64,000 bases of DNA from Closterium sp. Naga37s-1 (GCA_947471745.1 CANJKZ010000768.1:1193501-1257500); one strand, 5' to 3'; numbered from the stretch's first letter, positions 16,487 through 28,212 are shown. The notes: generated from the letters alone by a model not told the origin. Translations and numbers: made by a program.

Positions 16487-19400
16487 CACTCGTGACATCC
16501 CCTCCCCTCAGCAGCTCCGTGAGTGGTACGCTGCACGCCAGAGGGGTGGGGGTACTGGTCCGTGCACCTACGTCCTCCGCACCGGCGACCGCGCGGGTGA
16601 GCAGTGCGGGGGTGCGCACTCCACCCAGCGCTGCTTTGGCCGCCTGACGGACGCTTGGCGTCACCAGTTCCCTGAGGCCACTGAGATCCCCCGCTGGGGT
16701 GAGCTGTCTAGGGGCGGGTGTGGCTGTCTTTGACCTTGACTTTGATGCTATTCTTGCTGCCATGTATACTGTGACTATTAGTGATGAGGGTGACTGTTAC
16801 CGGTGTTTTCCGCCCGACCCGGGCATTGAGACTGCTGCTCTAGGTACTGGTGAGGCTGCTGCTCTAGGTGCTAGCGAGGCTGCTGCTCTAGGTGCGTCTG
16901 CTCCCTCAGGTGCTGGTGAGTCAGCTCTCTCAGGTTCTACGTCGGCCTCGGCCTCCCACACCTTCACCCTTGACTCGGGGGCTTCTCGCTCCTTCTTTCG
17001 AGACCGCACCACACTCACGCCGCTTGGCCGGCCAGTTGCGGTCTCTCTGGCAGACCCCTCTGGGGGTCCTGTCCTTGCTCACTTCTCCACTGTCCTCCCG
17101 TGTCCGGCGGCCCCCTCTGGCACGCTGTCTGGTCTTTACCTCCCCTCGTTCTCTACGAACTTGGTGAGTGGTGCTGACCTACAGGATGCGGGGGTTCACC
17201 AGTTCACTCCTGCGAGTCAGCGGGTGACCCACTGCACGGACGCTCGGACTGGCCGACACCTGGCCACGTTTACCCGTCGGCCGGGGTCGAGCCTGTACAC
17301 CCTGACCACTGCGTCTCCTCCAGTCACTGCGTCTGGTCAGGTAGCTGCGTCAGGTCAGGTGTTTGCTGCAGCGTCCAGGTCTGGTCCTGAGTCTGCCCCC
17401 TGTTCGTGTCGCCTCCTGTCTCACGAGACTCTCCTCTGGCACCACCGCCTTGGTCACCCCTCCCTGCTTCGTCTCCGAGGCATGGCCTCCCGTGTCCTTG
17501 TCTCTGGTCTTCCCCGGTCCCTCCCTCCCCTTCCTCCGGGGCCTGGCCCTACCTGCGTCCCTTGTGTCGAGGGGCGGCAGCGGGCTGCCCCTCACTCCTC
17601 CCAGTTTCCTCCGACAGAGGCCCCGCTGCAGACGCTTCACATGGACGTGTGGGGCCCGGCCCGCGTCCGTGGACAGGGTCACGAGCGCTACTTCCTGCTG
17701 GTGGTTGACGACTACTCGCGTTACACCACAGTCTTCCCCTTGCGCAGCAAGGGTGATGTCACTGAGGTGTTGATCGACTGGATCCGCGCAGCTCGTCTCT
17801 AGCTCAGGCAGAGCTTCGGTTCGGACTTTCCTGTTCTGCGTCTGCACTCTGACAGAGGTGGAGAGTTCTCCTCTGGCCTTCTGCGAGCCTACTGTCGAGC
17901 ACGAGGCATCCGCCAGACCTTCACGCTTCCGGACTCTCCACAGCGAAATGGGATTGCTGAGCGCCGCATTGGCATGGTCATGGACGTCGCCCGTACGTCC
18001 ATGATGCATGCGGCTGCCCCCCATTTTCTGTGGCCGTTTGCGGTTCGGTACGCGGCGCATCAGATCAACCTTCACCCTAGGGTCTCCAGACCGGAGACCT
18101 CCCCTGCTTTGCTGTGGACGGGGAAGGTTGGCGATGCGTCTGCGTTCCGTGTCTGGGGATCTCGGGCGTTTGTCCGCGACTTGTCTGCGGACAAGCTGTC
18201 CCCTCGTGCTGCTCCTTGCGTCTTCCTTGGCTTCCCCCCTGACGCGCCAGGGTGGCAGTTCTACCACCCCACCTCTCGCCGTGTTCTGTCCTCCCAGGAC
18301 GTCACGTTTGACGAGTCGGTCCCCTACTACCGCCTCTTCCCCTACCGCACTCCGTCCCTCCCCCCACCACCGCTCTTCCTTGTGCCAGGTCCCCCCCCGG
18401 TAGACCCCCTCCCCCCTCAGGGTCCTGCCCCTTCAGGTGTGTCCCAGGTAGACGCAGTCGAGCCTGTCGAGGTTACTGGTGACTCTGGTGCTGCTGAGGG
18501 TGCTGAGCCTGGGGGTGCTGACTCTGGGGGTGCTGAGCGTGTGGGTGCTACGCCTGGGGGTGCTGAGCCTGAGGGTGCTACTACTGGGGGTGCTGAGCCT
18601 GGGGGTGCTGAGCCTGGAGGTGCTACTACTGGAGGTGCTGAGCCTGGGGGTGCTGAGCCTGGGGGTGCTGAGCCTGGGGGTGCTACGCCTGGAGGTGCTG
18701 GGCCTGGGGGTGTGGAGCCTGAGGGAGCTGGGCCTGCTTGTGTGGCGTCTGGCGGTGCTGAGCCTGGAGGTTCTCCGGGTGCTTCGTCTCGGCGGGAGCC
18801 ACTCTCTCCACAGGAGCTGCGCGAGTGGTTTGCCCGGCGCTGGAGGCGTGCTGCTGGAGCTGGAGGTTCTTCGGCTACTGAGGGTGCTGGTGCCGCGGGT
18901 CCCGGAGGTGCTCGTACTGGGAGTACTGGAGCTGCTGGACCTGCGGGTACGACTGGAGCTGGAGCTGCTGAGGGTGTTGACGCTGAGGCTACTGCTGTCG
19001 GTCCTGGAGGCGGGCCTGTTGGGGGTGCTACTGGTGCTGCTGGAGGTACTGGAGCTGGAGTTGCTGCTGGCGCTGGTGCTGCCGCTTGGGGTACTGGTGC
19101 TGTCCCTGCTGTGTCTGGAGTCGCCGCGCGGCCTCGGCCGTACTTCGTTCCGCTCCTTCAGCAGGTTCTTGGTCTCCCGCCTTCTACTGGCCCTCCTCCT
19201 CCCTTAGAGAGTCCACAGCCTGTCCTGTCACAGTTACAGTTACCGCCGGCCTCCCCACTGCCCGCTCCTTCTCCCTACACTGGTCCTACTGGAGGTCTTG
19301 CTGAGCGTCGTGAGCCTGCGTCGCGTCCTGCGTCGCCTGTCCGTACTGCTCGCGCTAGTGGTCGTGGTTCGCGTCAGCGTCCTCCTCCTGTCCCTGGCAC

Positions 19401-21392
19401 GCACCGGATGTCTCTGCGTCCGTCCACTGCTCCTCTGCATGCCCCTTTGCCTTCTCCTCCTGAGTCCTCTCTTCCTGCTCTTCCCGACCCAGAGTCGGAC
19501 TCTCTTCGTGCTGCCAGTCCTACTGTCACGCGTCTCCTTGCTACTGTCGTCACTGACCCTTCCTTTGCGTCCACTGCTGCGTCTGCCCTAGTTGCTGAGC
19601 TCGTCGACTGTGCTGCTCGCTGTCGTCTAGACTACGCTGCTTGTCTTGTCGCTGAGTCTGAGTCTGTCTGTCCTCCGTCCGTCGGGGGTGAGTGTGCCCT
19701 TGGCACGGACGTCCTTGAGGACAGGCAGGAGGAGTTCCAGTGTTTGGCTGCTGCTTCACCTCATCTCGTGTCCGTACTGCTTACCCCTGAGGGAGACCCG
19801 GATGCACTTGACATCCCGACTCCGCGCTCTTACGCGGAGGCGATAGAGGGTCTCTACTCCTCTCAGTGGCAGGCAGCTATGGACATAGAGATGGCTTCCT
19901 GGAAGTCCACAGGTACCTACGTTGACGAGGTTCCCCCGCCTGGGGCGAACATCGTCAGTGGCATGTGGATTTTCAGGGTGAAGCGGCCGCCGGGTTCTCC
20001 GCCTGTCTTCAAGGCGCGTTACGTGGCTCGTGGCTTCAGACAGCGGCAGGGAGTTGACTACTTTCAGACCTTCTCTCCCACCCCGAAGATGACCACTCTT
20101 CGGGTACTGCTGCACATAGCTGCTCACCGCGACTACGAGCTGCACTCTCTTGACTTCAGCACTGCTTTCTTGCAGGGCAGCCTGCACGAGGAGATCTGGC
20201 TGCGTCGCCCACCTGGCTTCACTGGGTCTTTTCCTCCTGGCACCCAGTGGAGCCTCCGGCGGCCAGTCTACGGTCTCCGCCAGGCACCGCGTGAGTGGCA
20301 CGACACACTGAGGACTACACTTGCGGCTCTTGGGTTTGCTCCCTCTACTGCCGACCCGTCGCTGTTTCTGCGCACCGACACTTCTTTGCCGCCGTTCTAC
20401 ATCCTCGTGTACGTCGACGACTTGGTCTTTGCCACAGCTGACACTGCTGGACTCGCCCACGTGAAGTCCGAGCTGCAGAAGAGACACACGTGCACAGACC
20501 TGGGTGAACTGCGCAGCTACCTGGCTTGCAGATCACCCGGGACAGAGCACGCCGCACCATTACCCTGACTCAGTCACACATGGTGCAGCAGGTCCTTCAG
20601 CGCTTCGGCTTCACGTACTCCTCGCCTCAGGCCACTCCTCTGCCTACTCGCCACTCGCTCTCAGCTCTGCCTTCGGATGAGTCCGTAGAGTCGAGTGGCC
20701 CGTACCCAGAGCTTGTTGGCTGCCTCATGTACCTGATGACCTGCACACGACCTGACCTCGCATACCCTCTTAGCATTCTCGCACGCTATGTTGCTCCTGG
20801 GAGACACAGACCGGAGCACATGGCTGCAGCGAAGAGGGTGTTGCGTTACTTGTGCAGTACGTCGGGCATGGGGCTTGTGCTTGGAGGGCAGAGTCCAGTG
20901 GTCCTCACTGGGCACGCAGACGCTTCTTGGGCTGACGACCAGGCTACGCAGCGGTCGTCACAGGGTTACACCTTCAGCCTTGGTTCCGGCTCTGTTTCGT
21001 GGCGGGCTACCCGCTCGTCTTCTGTTCTCGGCTCCAGTTGTGAGGCTGAGATCTACGCCGGGGCCATGGCTGCACAGGAGCTTCGCTGGCTCACCTACCT
21101 GCTGACTGACCTCGGAGAGCCGCCTCGTTCTCCTCGAGTGCTGTACGTAGACAACAAGGCCATGCTGGCCTTGTGTCGAGAGCAGAGACTGGAGCACAGA
21201 ACGAAGCACATTGCTCTCCGCTACTTCCTTGCTCGTGAGCTACAACAGCGTGGTCAGCTGCGGCTTGCGTACGTGGCCTCTCAGGCCAACACTGCTGATA
21301 TCTTCACCAAGGCACTTGCGCCTTGTGATCATCAGCGCTTCTGTACTCAGCTGGGTCTTGTGCCCACCTTGCCTCACTTGCTCACCCCTTGA
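15429..21392 (+). pseudogene. A2 gag-pol with one insertion, one nonsense and one deletion
   Basis: The protein closely follows A: Gag, a longer glycine-rich segment (about 16220-16420), SPQQLREWY (about 16501-16530), C-x13-C-x3-H-x4-C knuckle (about 16563-16632), LDSGAS protease (about 16970), integrase, a GGAEP-repeat linker (18490-18780), SPQELREWF (about 18808), RT with YVDD (about 20410) and RNase H. Against A the lesions are: one extra G in the run at 16711-16714, which shifts the frame after the zinc knuckle; CAG to TAG at 17800-17802 in the integrase; and loss of one T near 20521 after the RT active site, shifting to the frame that ends at 21392. Gag alone (15429-16733) could still be made nearly full length. 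Confidence 0.93.
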
Positions 21393-21593
21393 CCTTGTTT
21401 GTACTGATGCATATATACATATACTCCTGCTCTTGCTTGTCTAGCCTTATATATATATATGTAATCCTGCATGTGAACTGGCCTTGTGGCCTTGAACTTG
21501 TGCTCGGAATGTGTGGTGACTTTGTGATCCACCCTGAGCTTGTTTTGCTTTGCTTGACTGGTCCTGTGACCCCTTGTTCTCCCCCACTTTGCC

Positions 21594-21603
21594 TATGGGG
21601 GTG
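21594..21603 (+). promoter_or_regulatory. element A2 polypurine tract
   Basis: TATGGGGGTG directly upstream of the 3' LTR start at 21604, as in A. Confidence 0.75.
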
Positions 21604-21730
21604 TGTCAGATTTATATGACGTAGCTACTGTAGGCTATAGTGGGGTGGCACATATGGGGTACAGTTTTTCTAGGGTTTGCTTTTTGTACCCAACTTTCAC
21701 TTAGTCATTTCATTTCCTCGTTTCTTCTCA
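21604..21730 (+). repeat. element A2 3' LTR
   Basis: 127 bp with two differences from the 5' LTR. The GGTAG duplication follows at 21731-21735. Confidence 0.93.
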
Positions 21731-21735
21731 GGTAG

Positions 21736-21962
21736 TCGCTATCAGAAATTTTTGGTATGTTTATCTGATATTCAGATAGTTTTTTTAGATTTCATCTGAT
21801 TTTCCAGAAACAGGTTTTTGTGTTTTCTGATTGATAAGGAGTAGTTTTGAGTTTATCAGATAAATCAGAAACTTGTTCTAGTTTCATCTGATACCGAATC
21901 CGACTATGTAGGGGTGAATATGGGATTCGCGCCGCGAGCCGTCCGCAAGGAGAAGATGCTAC
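21736..21962. other. AT-rich stretch with ATCTGAT/ATCAGA motifs
   Basis: A local AT-rich island in GC-rich surroundings. TCTGAT or its complement ATCAGA occurs about nine times within 160 bp, in both orientations, which allows several small hairpins. No gene is seen. It could be the inside of an unrelated short transposable element. Confidence 0.4.
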
Positions 21963-21972
21963 GTTGTGACTG

Positions 21973-22073
21973 TTTTTTTTTTTTTTTTTTTTTGATGTAG
22001 ATATATTAATGAAAACATAGGTACATCCACAGTCGTAACTGGAGACATGGAGGGCACACATCATGTTGGCTGT
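21973..22073 (-). mobile_element. short poly(A)-tailed retroposon
   Basis: On the minus strand about 80 bp ends in a run of 21 A (plus-strand T run 21973-21993). The 10-bp direct repeat GTTGTGACTG flanks it on both sides (21963-21972 and 22074-22083). A tail plus a target-site duplication of this size is the mark of target-primed reverse transcription by a LINE. The insert may be a severely 5'-truncated LINE or the 3' end of a processed transcript. I do not recognise its source. Confidence 0.75.
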
Positions 22074-22086
22074 GTTGTGACTGCTG

Positions 22087-22380
22087 GGGTTAGGGGGCGA
22101 ATACGTTGTCAGGAGGCGAATCTGTTATGTCAGGGGGCGAATCTGTTGTGTCGGGGGGCAAATATGTTGCGTCAGGGGGCGAATCTATTAGTGCCAGGGG
22201 GCGAATCTGCTGCGTCAGGGGGCGAAATTGCTGTGGCGAGGCGAATCTGTTAGTGTCAGTAGGCGAATCTGCTGTGTCAGGGCGCAAAATTGCTGTGGCG
22301 GGGCAAATCTGCTGTGTCAGGGTGAGGCCGAATCTGCTATGACGGGCCGAATTTGCTGTGACAGGGTGATTCTGCTGTAA
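22087..22380 (+). repeat. minisatellite of about 21-24 bp units
   Basis: About 13 variants of CAGGGGGCGAATCTGTTGTG repeat head to tail with small indels, degrading towards the right end. There are no unique spacers, so it is not a CRISPR array. The right copy of the retroposon duplication ends just before it. Confidence 0.85.
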
Positions 22381-22383
22381 GTG

Positions 22384-22502
22384 GTCAAGCCCGAGTCACC
22401 TGCGTCCAGAAACCTGAAACTACATTTCACAGTACCCATTCGATTTGTCAGTCATTCATTTCTATAATATCTGGTACATTAGACACGGGAAAAAACAAAA
22501 TT
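22384..22502. other. short unassigned sequence before the E LTR
   Basis: No gene or repeat recognised between the minisatellite and the E-type LTR. Confidence 0.4.
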
Positions 22503-22712
22503 TGATGGATCAGACTGGCTTGAAGGGTCCGTTTGATGCATCAGGCACCCTCAAATCCTAGCGACGACCCTGATCACCGAGCCATCTTCGCGCGACCTCC
22601 CAACCTAGCTAGGTTTTCTATATTTAGGTCTCGTCACTTTCATTGTATCGTCATTGAATAATCCACACTCTCGATATCCGTTATTGTGCGCACTCTGCAA
22701 CTTCATTCATAA
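22503..22712 (+). repeat. element E 5' LTR (start uncertain)
   Basis: It shares order with the C LTR: CCTAGCGACGACCCTGATCACCG, TTCGCGCGAC, a TATA-like CTATATTTAGG (about 22618) and an end reading GCGCACTC...TTCATTCATAA. The final CATAA (22708-22712) is the left duplication of element D, and the LTR end and primer site resume at 28342. The left border is a guess from TGATG/CATCA palindromes at 22503-22543. Confidence 0.55.
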
Positions 22713-22841
22713 TATCAAAGTAATGTTTTACAATTATTTAGCCTGTAGTGAGTTGCATGCTAGGAGGTACATAATTTCACTCGAAACTCTCCTTGTACTC
22801 CTCCCGTTTGACCTAATTCATCATTCTGCTGTACTCTGAGA
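22713..22841 (+). repeat. element D 5' LTR
   Basis: 129 bp starting TATCAAAG (ancestral TGTCAAA) and ending CTCTGAGA, followed at once by the primer site TGGTATCACGC (22842) and a hairpin CTAGGAA-AC-TTCCTAG (22852-22867). Confidence 0.75.
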
Positions 22842-24033
22842 TGGTATCACGCTAGGAAACTTCCTAGGCCTAACTTGCATCATTGTCCTAGAGCTTCTCC
22901 CTCCCTCCTTACTCCCTCCAGCCAGTGAGCCGCCCTAAGCCCGCCTTGGCGACTCCCAACGTCCAGTTTCCCTATGTCGCGCGACCCCAACCAGGCCCGT
23001 TTCCGTAGGTCTCGCCCTTAGTAGCAGCGCGCGCCTCACTGTAGGTCACGCAGAACGAAGGGCGCCGTACGCAGAGCGCCACCGTTAGGTAGCGACCACG
23101 CACATGCGCGGCAGCCGCGCATGCAGTAACAGACGCACGAGCTGCAATCGCTCGCGCAGCTACAGCCGTGCACGTCACCACCGTGCGCACAGCAACAGCC
23201 GCGAGCGCAGCAAACGCACGCACCGGCAGCGGCTGCGCCACCGCCACGGCCCACGAGCAGCAGGCGCACTCGCTACTACCACTGCTGCCAACTGCCATCA
23301 GCTAAACTAGCCGCCAGCAGCAGCAGCAGAGCTAGCAATAGCTACGCTAGCCGCCAGCCAGCCCGCCAGCAGCTACGCTAGCCGCCAGCCCCTCCCAGGC
23401 GCCCACAGCAAATTCTAGCTGCTCACAGCCCCTCCCACAGCAACTTTCAGCGGCCATGGCAACTCTCAGCCCCTCTTAACCGCCCACAGAACCTAACAAC
23501 CGCCCATAGTAGTGTCGGTAGTGTCAGACAGCCACCAGCAGTGCTCTCCGTGCGCCACCTCACTCCAACCGTACTGACTGTCTCGTACACTGCTAGTACC
23601 ATTGGCACCTCCGGCAGCGGCTGGCAGCCGCAGTCGCTTCTCCTGTCGCGGATTAGCGCTGTCCACCTTCGCGTGACTAGCGTTCATAGCTTGTCATAAT
23701 TCCTAGTTTCTTTGCTCCATCGCTCCTGGCTCCAGCCACTCCCAGCTCCAGCCGTGCCTTGCTCCAGCCGTGCCTTGCTCCAGCCGTGCCTTGCTTGAGC
23801 CGTGCCTTGCTCCAGCCGTGCCTTGCTCCAGCCGTGCCTTGCTCCAGCCATGCCCTGCTCCAGCCGTGCCGTGTTCCAGGCGTTCCTAGCTCCAGATGCT
23901 TCTAGCTCTAGTCGCTCCCCGCTCCAGCTGCTCTTAGCTCTAGTAGTTCCTAGCCTAGCACTTCCTCATTCTAGCCGCTTCTAGCTCCAGCTTCTCCTAG
24001 CATGCCGCTCCTACTCCCAGCTAGCCTTTACCA
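22842..24033 (+). other. element D leader with tandem repeats
   Basis: About 1.2 kb without a recognisable gene. It contains AGCTACGCTAGCCGCCAGCC-type repeats (about 23300-23400) and 16-bp units GCTCCAGCCGTGCCTT (about 23745-23880). Confidence 0.65.
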
Positions 24034-27000
24034 TGGCGTCCGTTAGGGCTGTGCAGCAGCAGGGACAACAGCAGCGGCAGTCTCAGCAATGGGAACCTCA
24101 GCAGCAGTGGCGCCCTCAGCAGCAGTGGGGGCCTGGTGGTTTGGGTAGCGTTGGCTGTAGTAGCGGCCCAGCCAGCTGGTGGGCTCGTCGTGGTGGCCAC
24201 GACATCGGCTTCTGCCAGTATCGGATCCTGACTGGTCCTAGTGCTGGCACTACCTGCTGGCGTCCTGACCACTCTGCACAGCGCTGCTACAGTCGCCTCG
24301 ACGACCTATACCGTGAGCGTTTTGGGCCTGACTCGAGGCCACCGATCAGGCCCGATCTGTCTCGTAGTGGTTACCATGTGTTTGATATGTCTATGGATGC
24401 CGCTTATTGTGTCACATGGCTTGCGTGTACCTAGCTTAATACCTTTGCATGTTGCTAGTGTAGGTACTTGTTCTTTTAGTGTAGGTGCTTGTGTAGTCAC
24501 TAGTCCAGCCGTGATGACTGCTGTCGCGTCGCTCTCCTTCACGTTGGACGAAGGCGCGTCTCAGTGCTTCTTCCGCGACCACACCACTGTCACACCTCTT
24601 TTGGCTCCAATCCCAGTTGCCTTGGCTGATCCTACTTCAGAACCAGCAGTTGCTTGGAGCTCGACCAGTCTCCCGTGCCCAGCTGTCCCTTCAGGTTTCC
24701 TCACTGGTTTCTGAATCCCCTCGTTCTCTCGGAACTTGGTGGGCGTTGGATACCTCCAGAACCGTGGGATCACAGTCACTTTTCCTGCGCACGGGAGGAC
24801 GGCGATCTGTACGGATGCTTCCACCGGGGCACTTCTTGCCGCGTTCACCAAGGAGTTCCCCTCAAATCTCTTTGTTCTGCACACTGCGTCCCCAGGTAGC
24901 AGAGTCTGGTAATGTTACTACGTCCCCTCAGGTTACTGTGTCCGATCAGGTTGCTCCGTCAGGTTGCTGTGTCCGGTCTGGTTGCTGTGTCTTGCTCTTG
25001 CTGGTCACTCTCCCACCCGACAGCGTTGTGGCACGACCGTCTTGGTAACCCGTCCCTCCCACGCCTCCGTAGCATGGCCAGTCAGCGTCTTGTCGCATGT
25101 CTCACGCGGGTCTTTGAGTTGCTCCCACGTTCGCCTACACCGCCGTGCATTCCTTGCGTCGAGGGTCGGCTGCGCGCCACTCCTCACTCCTCCTCCCTTC
25201 GTCCGGCCATTGCTCCATTCCAGACCCTCCACTTGGACGTCTTGGGCCCAGCCCCTCGTCTTGGACCCGAGCGGGAGCGCTACTTCCTCGTGGTCGTTGA
25301 CGACTACTCCAGGTACACCACGGTGTTTCCCTCCCTCGCCTGCACCGCGTGCACTCCTTGCGTCGCCGGCCGTCTTCGTGCCACACCGCACTCCTCCTCC
25401 CTTCGTCCGGCCACTGCTCCCTTCCAGACGCTCCACTTGGATGTCTGGGGCCGTGCACCTACGCAGGGACCTGAGAGGGAGCGCTACTTTCTGGTGGTCG
25501 TTGACGACTTCTCTAGGTACACCACGGTGTTTCCTCTCGCGAAGAAGTCCGAGGTGACTTCTACACTGATCCGATGGCTCCTAGCCACTGAGAGCACTCG
25601 TGGTAGTCGTGCCCGTTGTTTCCACTCCGATCATGGGGATGAGTTTCGCTCCGACATACTTGCCGGGTGGAGGGCATCAGACAGTCCTAGACGCTTCCGG
25701 AGTCCCCACAGCAGAATGGGGTTGCTGAGCGCCGCATTGGCTTGGTCATGGAGATCACCCGCACCTCCATGATACATGCTAGTGCGCCCCATTTTCTGTG
25801 GCCCTACACGGTTCGCTACGCCGCCCACCAGCTGAACCTCTGGCCTCGTGTCTCACGACCAAGGGATTCACCGACCAGTCTTTGGACCGGGTCCCCTGGT
25901 GTTGCGTCAGATTTCACGCTGGGAGGTGCTAGTTGTGAGGCGACTGGAGCTGGAGGCACCACTACTGTGGCGCCCACTGCGCCTCCCCGCCGCTACGACA
26001 CACTTCTCCAGGCTCTTCGCAGGCTTGAGCGCGAGGAGCAGGAGTGGTTGGAGTAGGAGAGGCAGGAGCTGCGGCAGCTAGACCAGCAGGAGCAGCCGTG
26101 GATGCAGCAGGAGCAGCAGCAGCAGCATCAGCAGCCGCAGCAGCCGCCCCTTTTGCAGCAGTTGTTCCCACCAGTGAGTGGCCTTCAGGCCCTTGGTGTT
26201 CCCTCCTCTCCTCCTGTCCGCTCACAGTCTCCTACCACGTACGGTCCTACGTTTCCTCCTCCGGACTCGGCTATGACTGTTTTCTCTCCTCCTCAGCCAC
26301 AGTCGCCTCCTCCTTTTCTCCCACACGACTGGACCACTCGTTGTGCTCCGCGTGCTCGTCCCTCGTCTCCTTTTGACAACCTCTGCACTGTCTTGTTTCG
26401 TTCTAGTCCTCGTCGTGCTCCTCCAGTATTTGTTCTCCCGACACCTCCTGCATCGTCTCTCACTGTCTCCTCTCGCCCTATCACTGACTACTACTGTGCT
26501 GCTCATCCTGTTGTCTCGCGTGTTCTCGCCTCTCTTGTCACCGACCCTCGTGCCTCTCCGTCGTCTGTCTCGGCTCTTACGTCGACGCAATTCCCCCTTC
26601 CAGGGCGAACGTTGTCGATGGCATGTGGCTCTTCAAGGTGAAGCGCCCGCCTGGATCACCACCCGTGTTCAAGGCGCGCTACGTGGCTACGGGGCTTCAG
26701 TCAGCGTGAGGGAGTTGACTTTTTCCAGACCTTCGTCCCGACCTTGAAGATGATTACTCTTCGGGTGTTACTTCACGTAGCAGCACAGCGAGACTACGAG
26801 CTGCACTTCCTCGACTTCTCCACTGCGTTTCTCAAGGGCCGCCTACACAAGGAGATCTGGCTGCGACGTCCTCCTGGCTTCACTGGAACTTTCCCACCAA
26901 GGACCGAGTGGAGCCTGAGGCGACCAGTCTACGGTCTCCGCCAGTCGCTTCGTGAGTGGCCCGACACTCTTCGCTCCACGCTTCATGACCTTGGGTTTCG

Positions 27001-28003
27001 TCCCTCTTCTGCCGACCCGTCGCTGTTTGTTCGCACTGGTTCCACTCCTTTCTTTATACTTGTGTATTGTCTTTGCTACAGTAGACAGGGCAGCTCCGGC
27101 TGAGGTGAAGTCCGAACTGCAGAAGAGACACACATGCACTGACCTCGGTGAACTGCAGCGCGACCTTGGCCTGCAGATCACCAGGGACAGAGCCGCTCGC
27201 ACCATTAATCTGACTCAGTCACACATGGTGGAGCAGGTCCTTCGGCGGTTCGAGTTATAGTTCTCTACCACACATCCCACTCCTCTTGCCATTGACCACA
27301 GACTTATTGGCCCTTTTCTCGACGAGCCCTTTGAGTCTAGTAGTCCCTACGCAGAGCTTGTGGGCTGCCTCATGTACCTGATGACATGTACTCGGCCGGA
27401 CCTCACCGTTCCGCCCAGCGTCCTCTCTCGCTTTGTTGCGACTTGGAGACGCCGTCCTGTTCACTGGACAGTTGCTGTGAGGTTGGTGTAGTACCTGGCA
27501 ACTATATCAGGCATGGGGCTTCTACTTGGAGGGACTCAGCCATTTGTGCTGACCGGTCACTGCGAGTCTTCTTACGCCAACGATGTGGAGACTCAGCGCT
27601 CGACACAGGGGTACTGTTTCAGCTTAAGTGCTGGAGCTGTGTCGTGGCAGTCTACTCAGTCGTCGATTGTGGCTACCTCTAGTGCTAGGCTGAGATTTAC
27701 GCCGGTGCCATGGCTGCGCAGGAGCTTCGCTGGTTGACTTTCTTACTCACAGACCTTGGTGAGCGGCCTCGCTCTGCACCGGCCTTAGTCGTTGACAACA
27801 AGGCCATGATTCTCCTGTGTCGAGAGCCTCGACTGGAGAGCAGGGTGAAGCACATCGACGTCAGGTATTTTCTCCTGCGAGAGTTGCAGCGGCGCGGTCA
27901 TGCACGCTTTGTGGCCTTAGTGGCCAACACTGCAGACATCTTCACCAACGCACTTCCGCCTTTTGACCACCACAGCTTCTGTTTCCAGTTAGGCCTTTGT
28001 TGA
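24034..28003 (+). pseudogene. element D gag-pol remnant
   Basis: Recognisable pieces in order: a Gln/Trp-rich Gag start with a C-x13-C-x4-H-x4-C knuckle (about 24213-24290); a protease region reading LDEGAS instead of LDSGAS (about 24543), so the catalytic triplet is altered; integrase (24912-25840) with an in-frame 68-residue tandem duplication; a RLEREE and Gln-rich linker (about 26010-26170) with a stop at 26054; RT pieces (26590-27100), where the YVDD box appears lost near 27070; and RNase H pieces (27513-28003). Many frameshifts and stops separate them. The first Gag half seen in A is absent. No product is expected. Confidence 0.85.
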
Positions 28004-28212
28004 GGCAGGCCCTTGACTGCTGTAGTATTGCCTCTTGCATTTATATATACTTGTGAACTCTTGAACTGGCCTTGTGGCTGATTGCTTGTGCTAGGGCAGT
28101 GTAGTGACATTGTGATCCACCCTGAGCTTGCTGTGATTCTTCTCTTGACTGGTCTCGTGATCACTTGCTTGTCTTGATCGTTTTGATGCCCCTCACTTAG
28201 GCTATGGGGGTG

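Larger units (their letters stand above)
14474..21730 (+). mobile_element. element A2: Ty1/copia retrotransposon, sister of A, inactivated
   Basis: Complete element of 7257 bp. The 127-bp LTRs (14474-14600, 21604-21730) differ at two positions, and a perfect GGTAG duplication flanks it (14469-14473, 21731-21735). The order is 5' LTR, primer site, repeat-rich leader, gag-pol, TATGGGGGTG tract, 3' LTR. Protein and leader closely match A. Three point lesions break the frame, so it cannot make a full polyprotein but could still be copied by A proteins. Confidence 0.93.
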
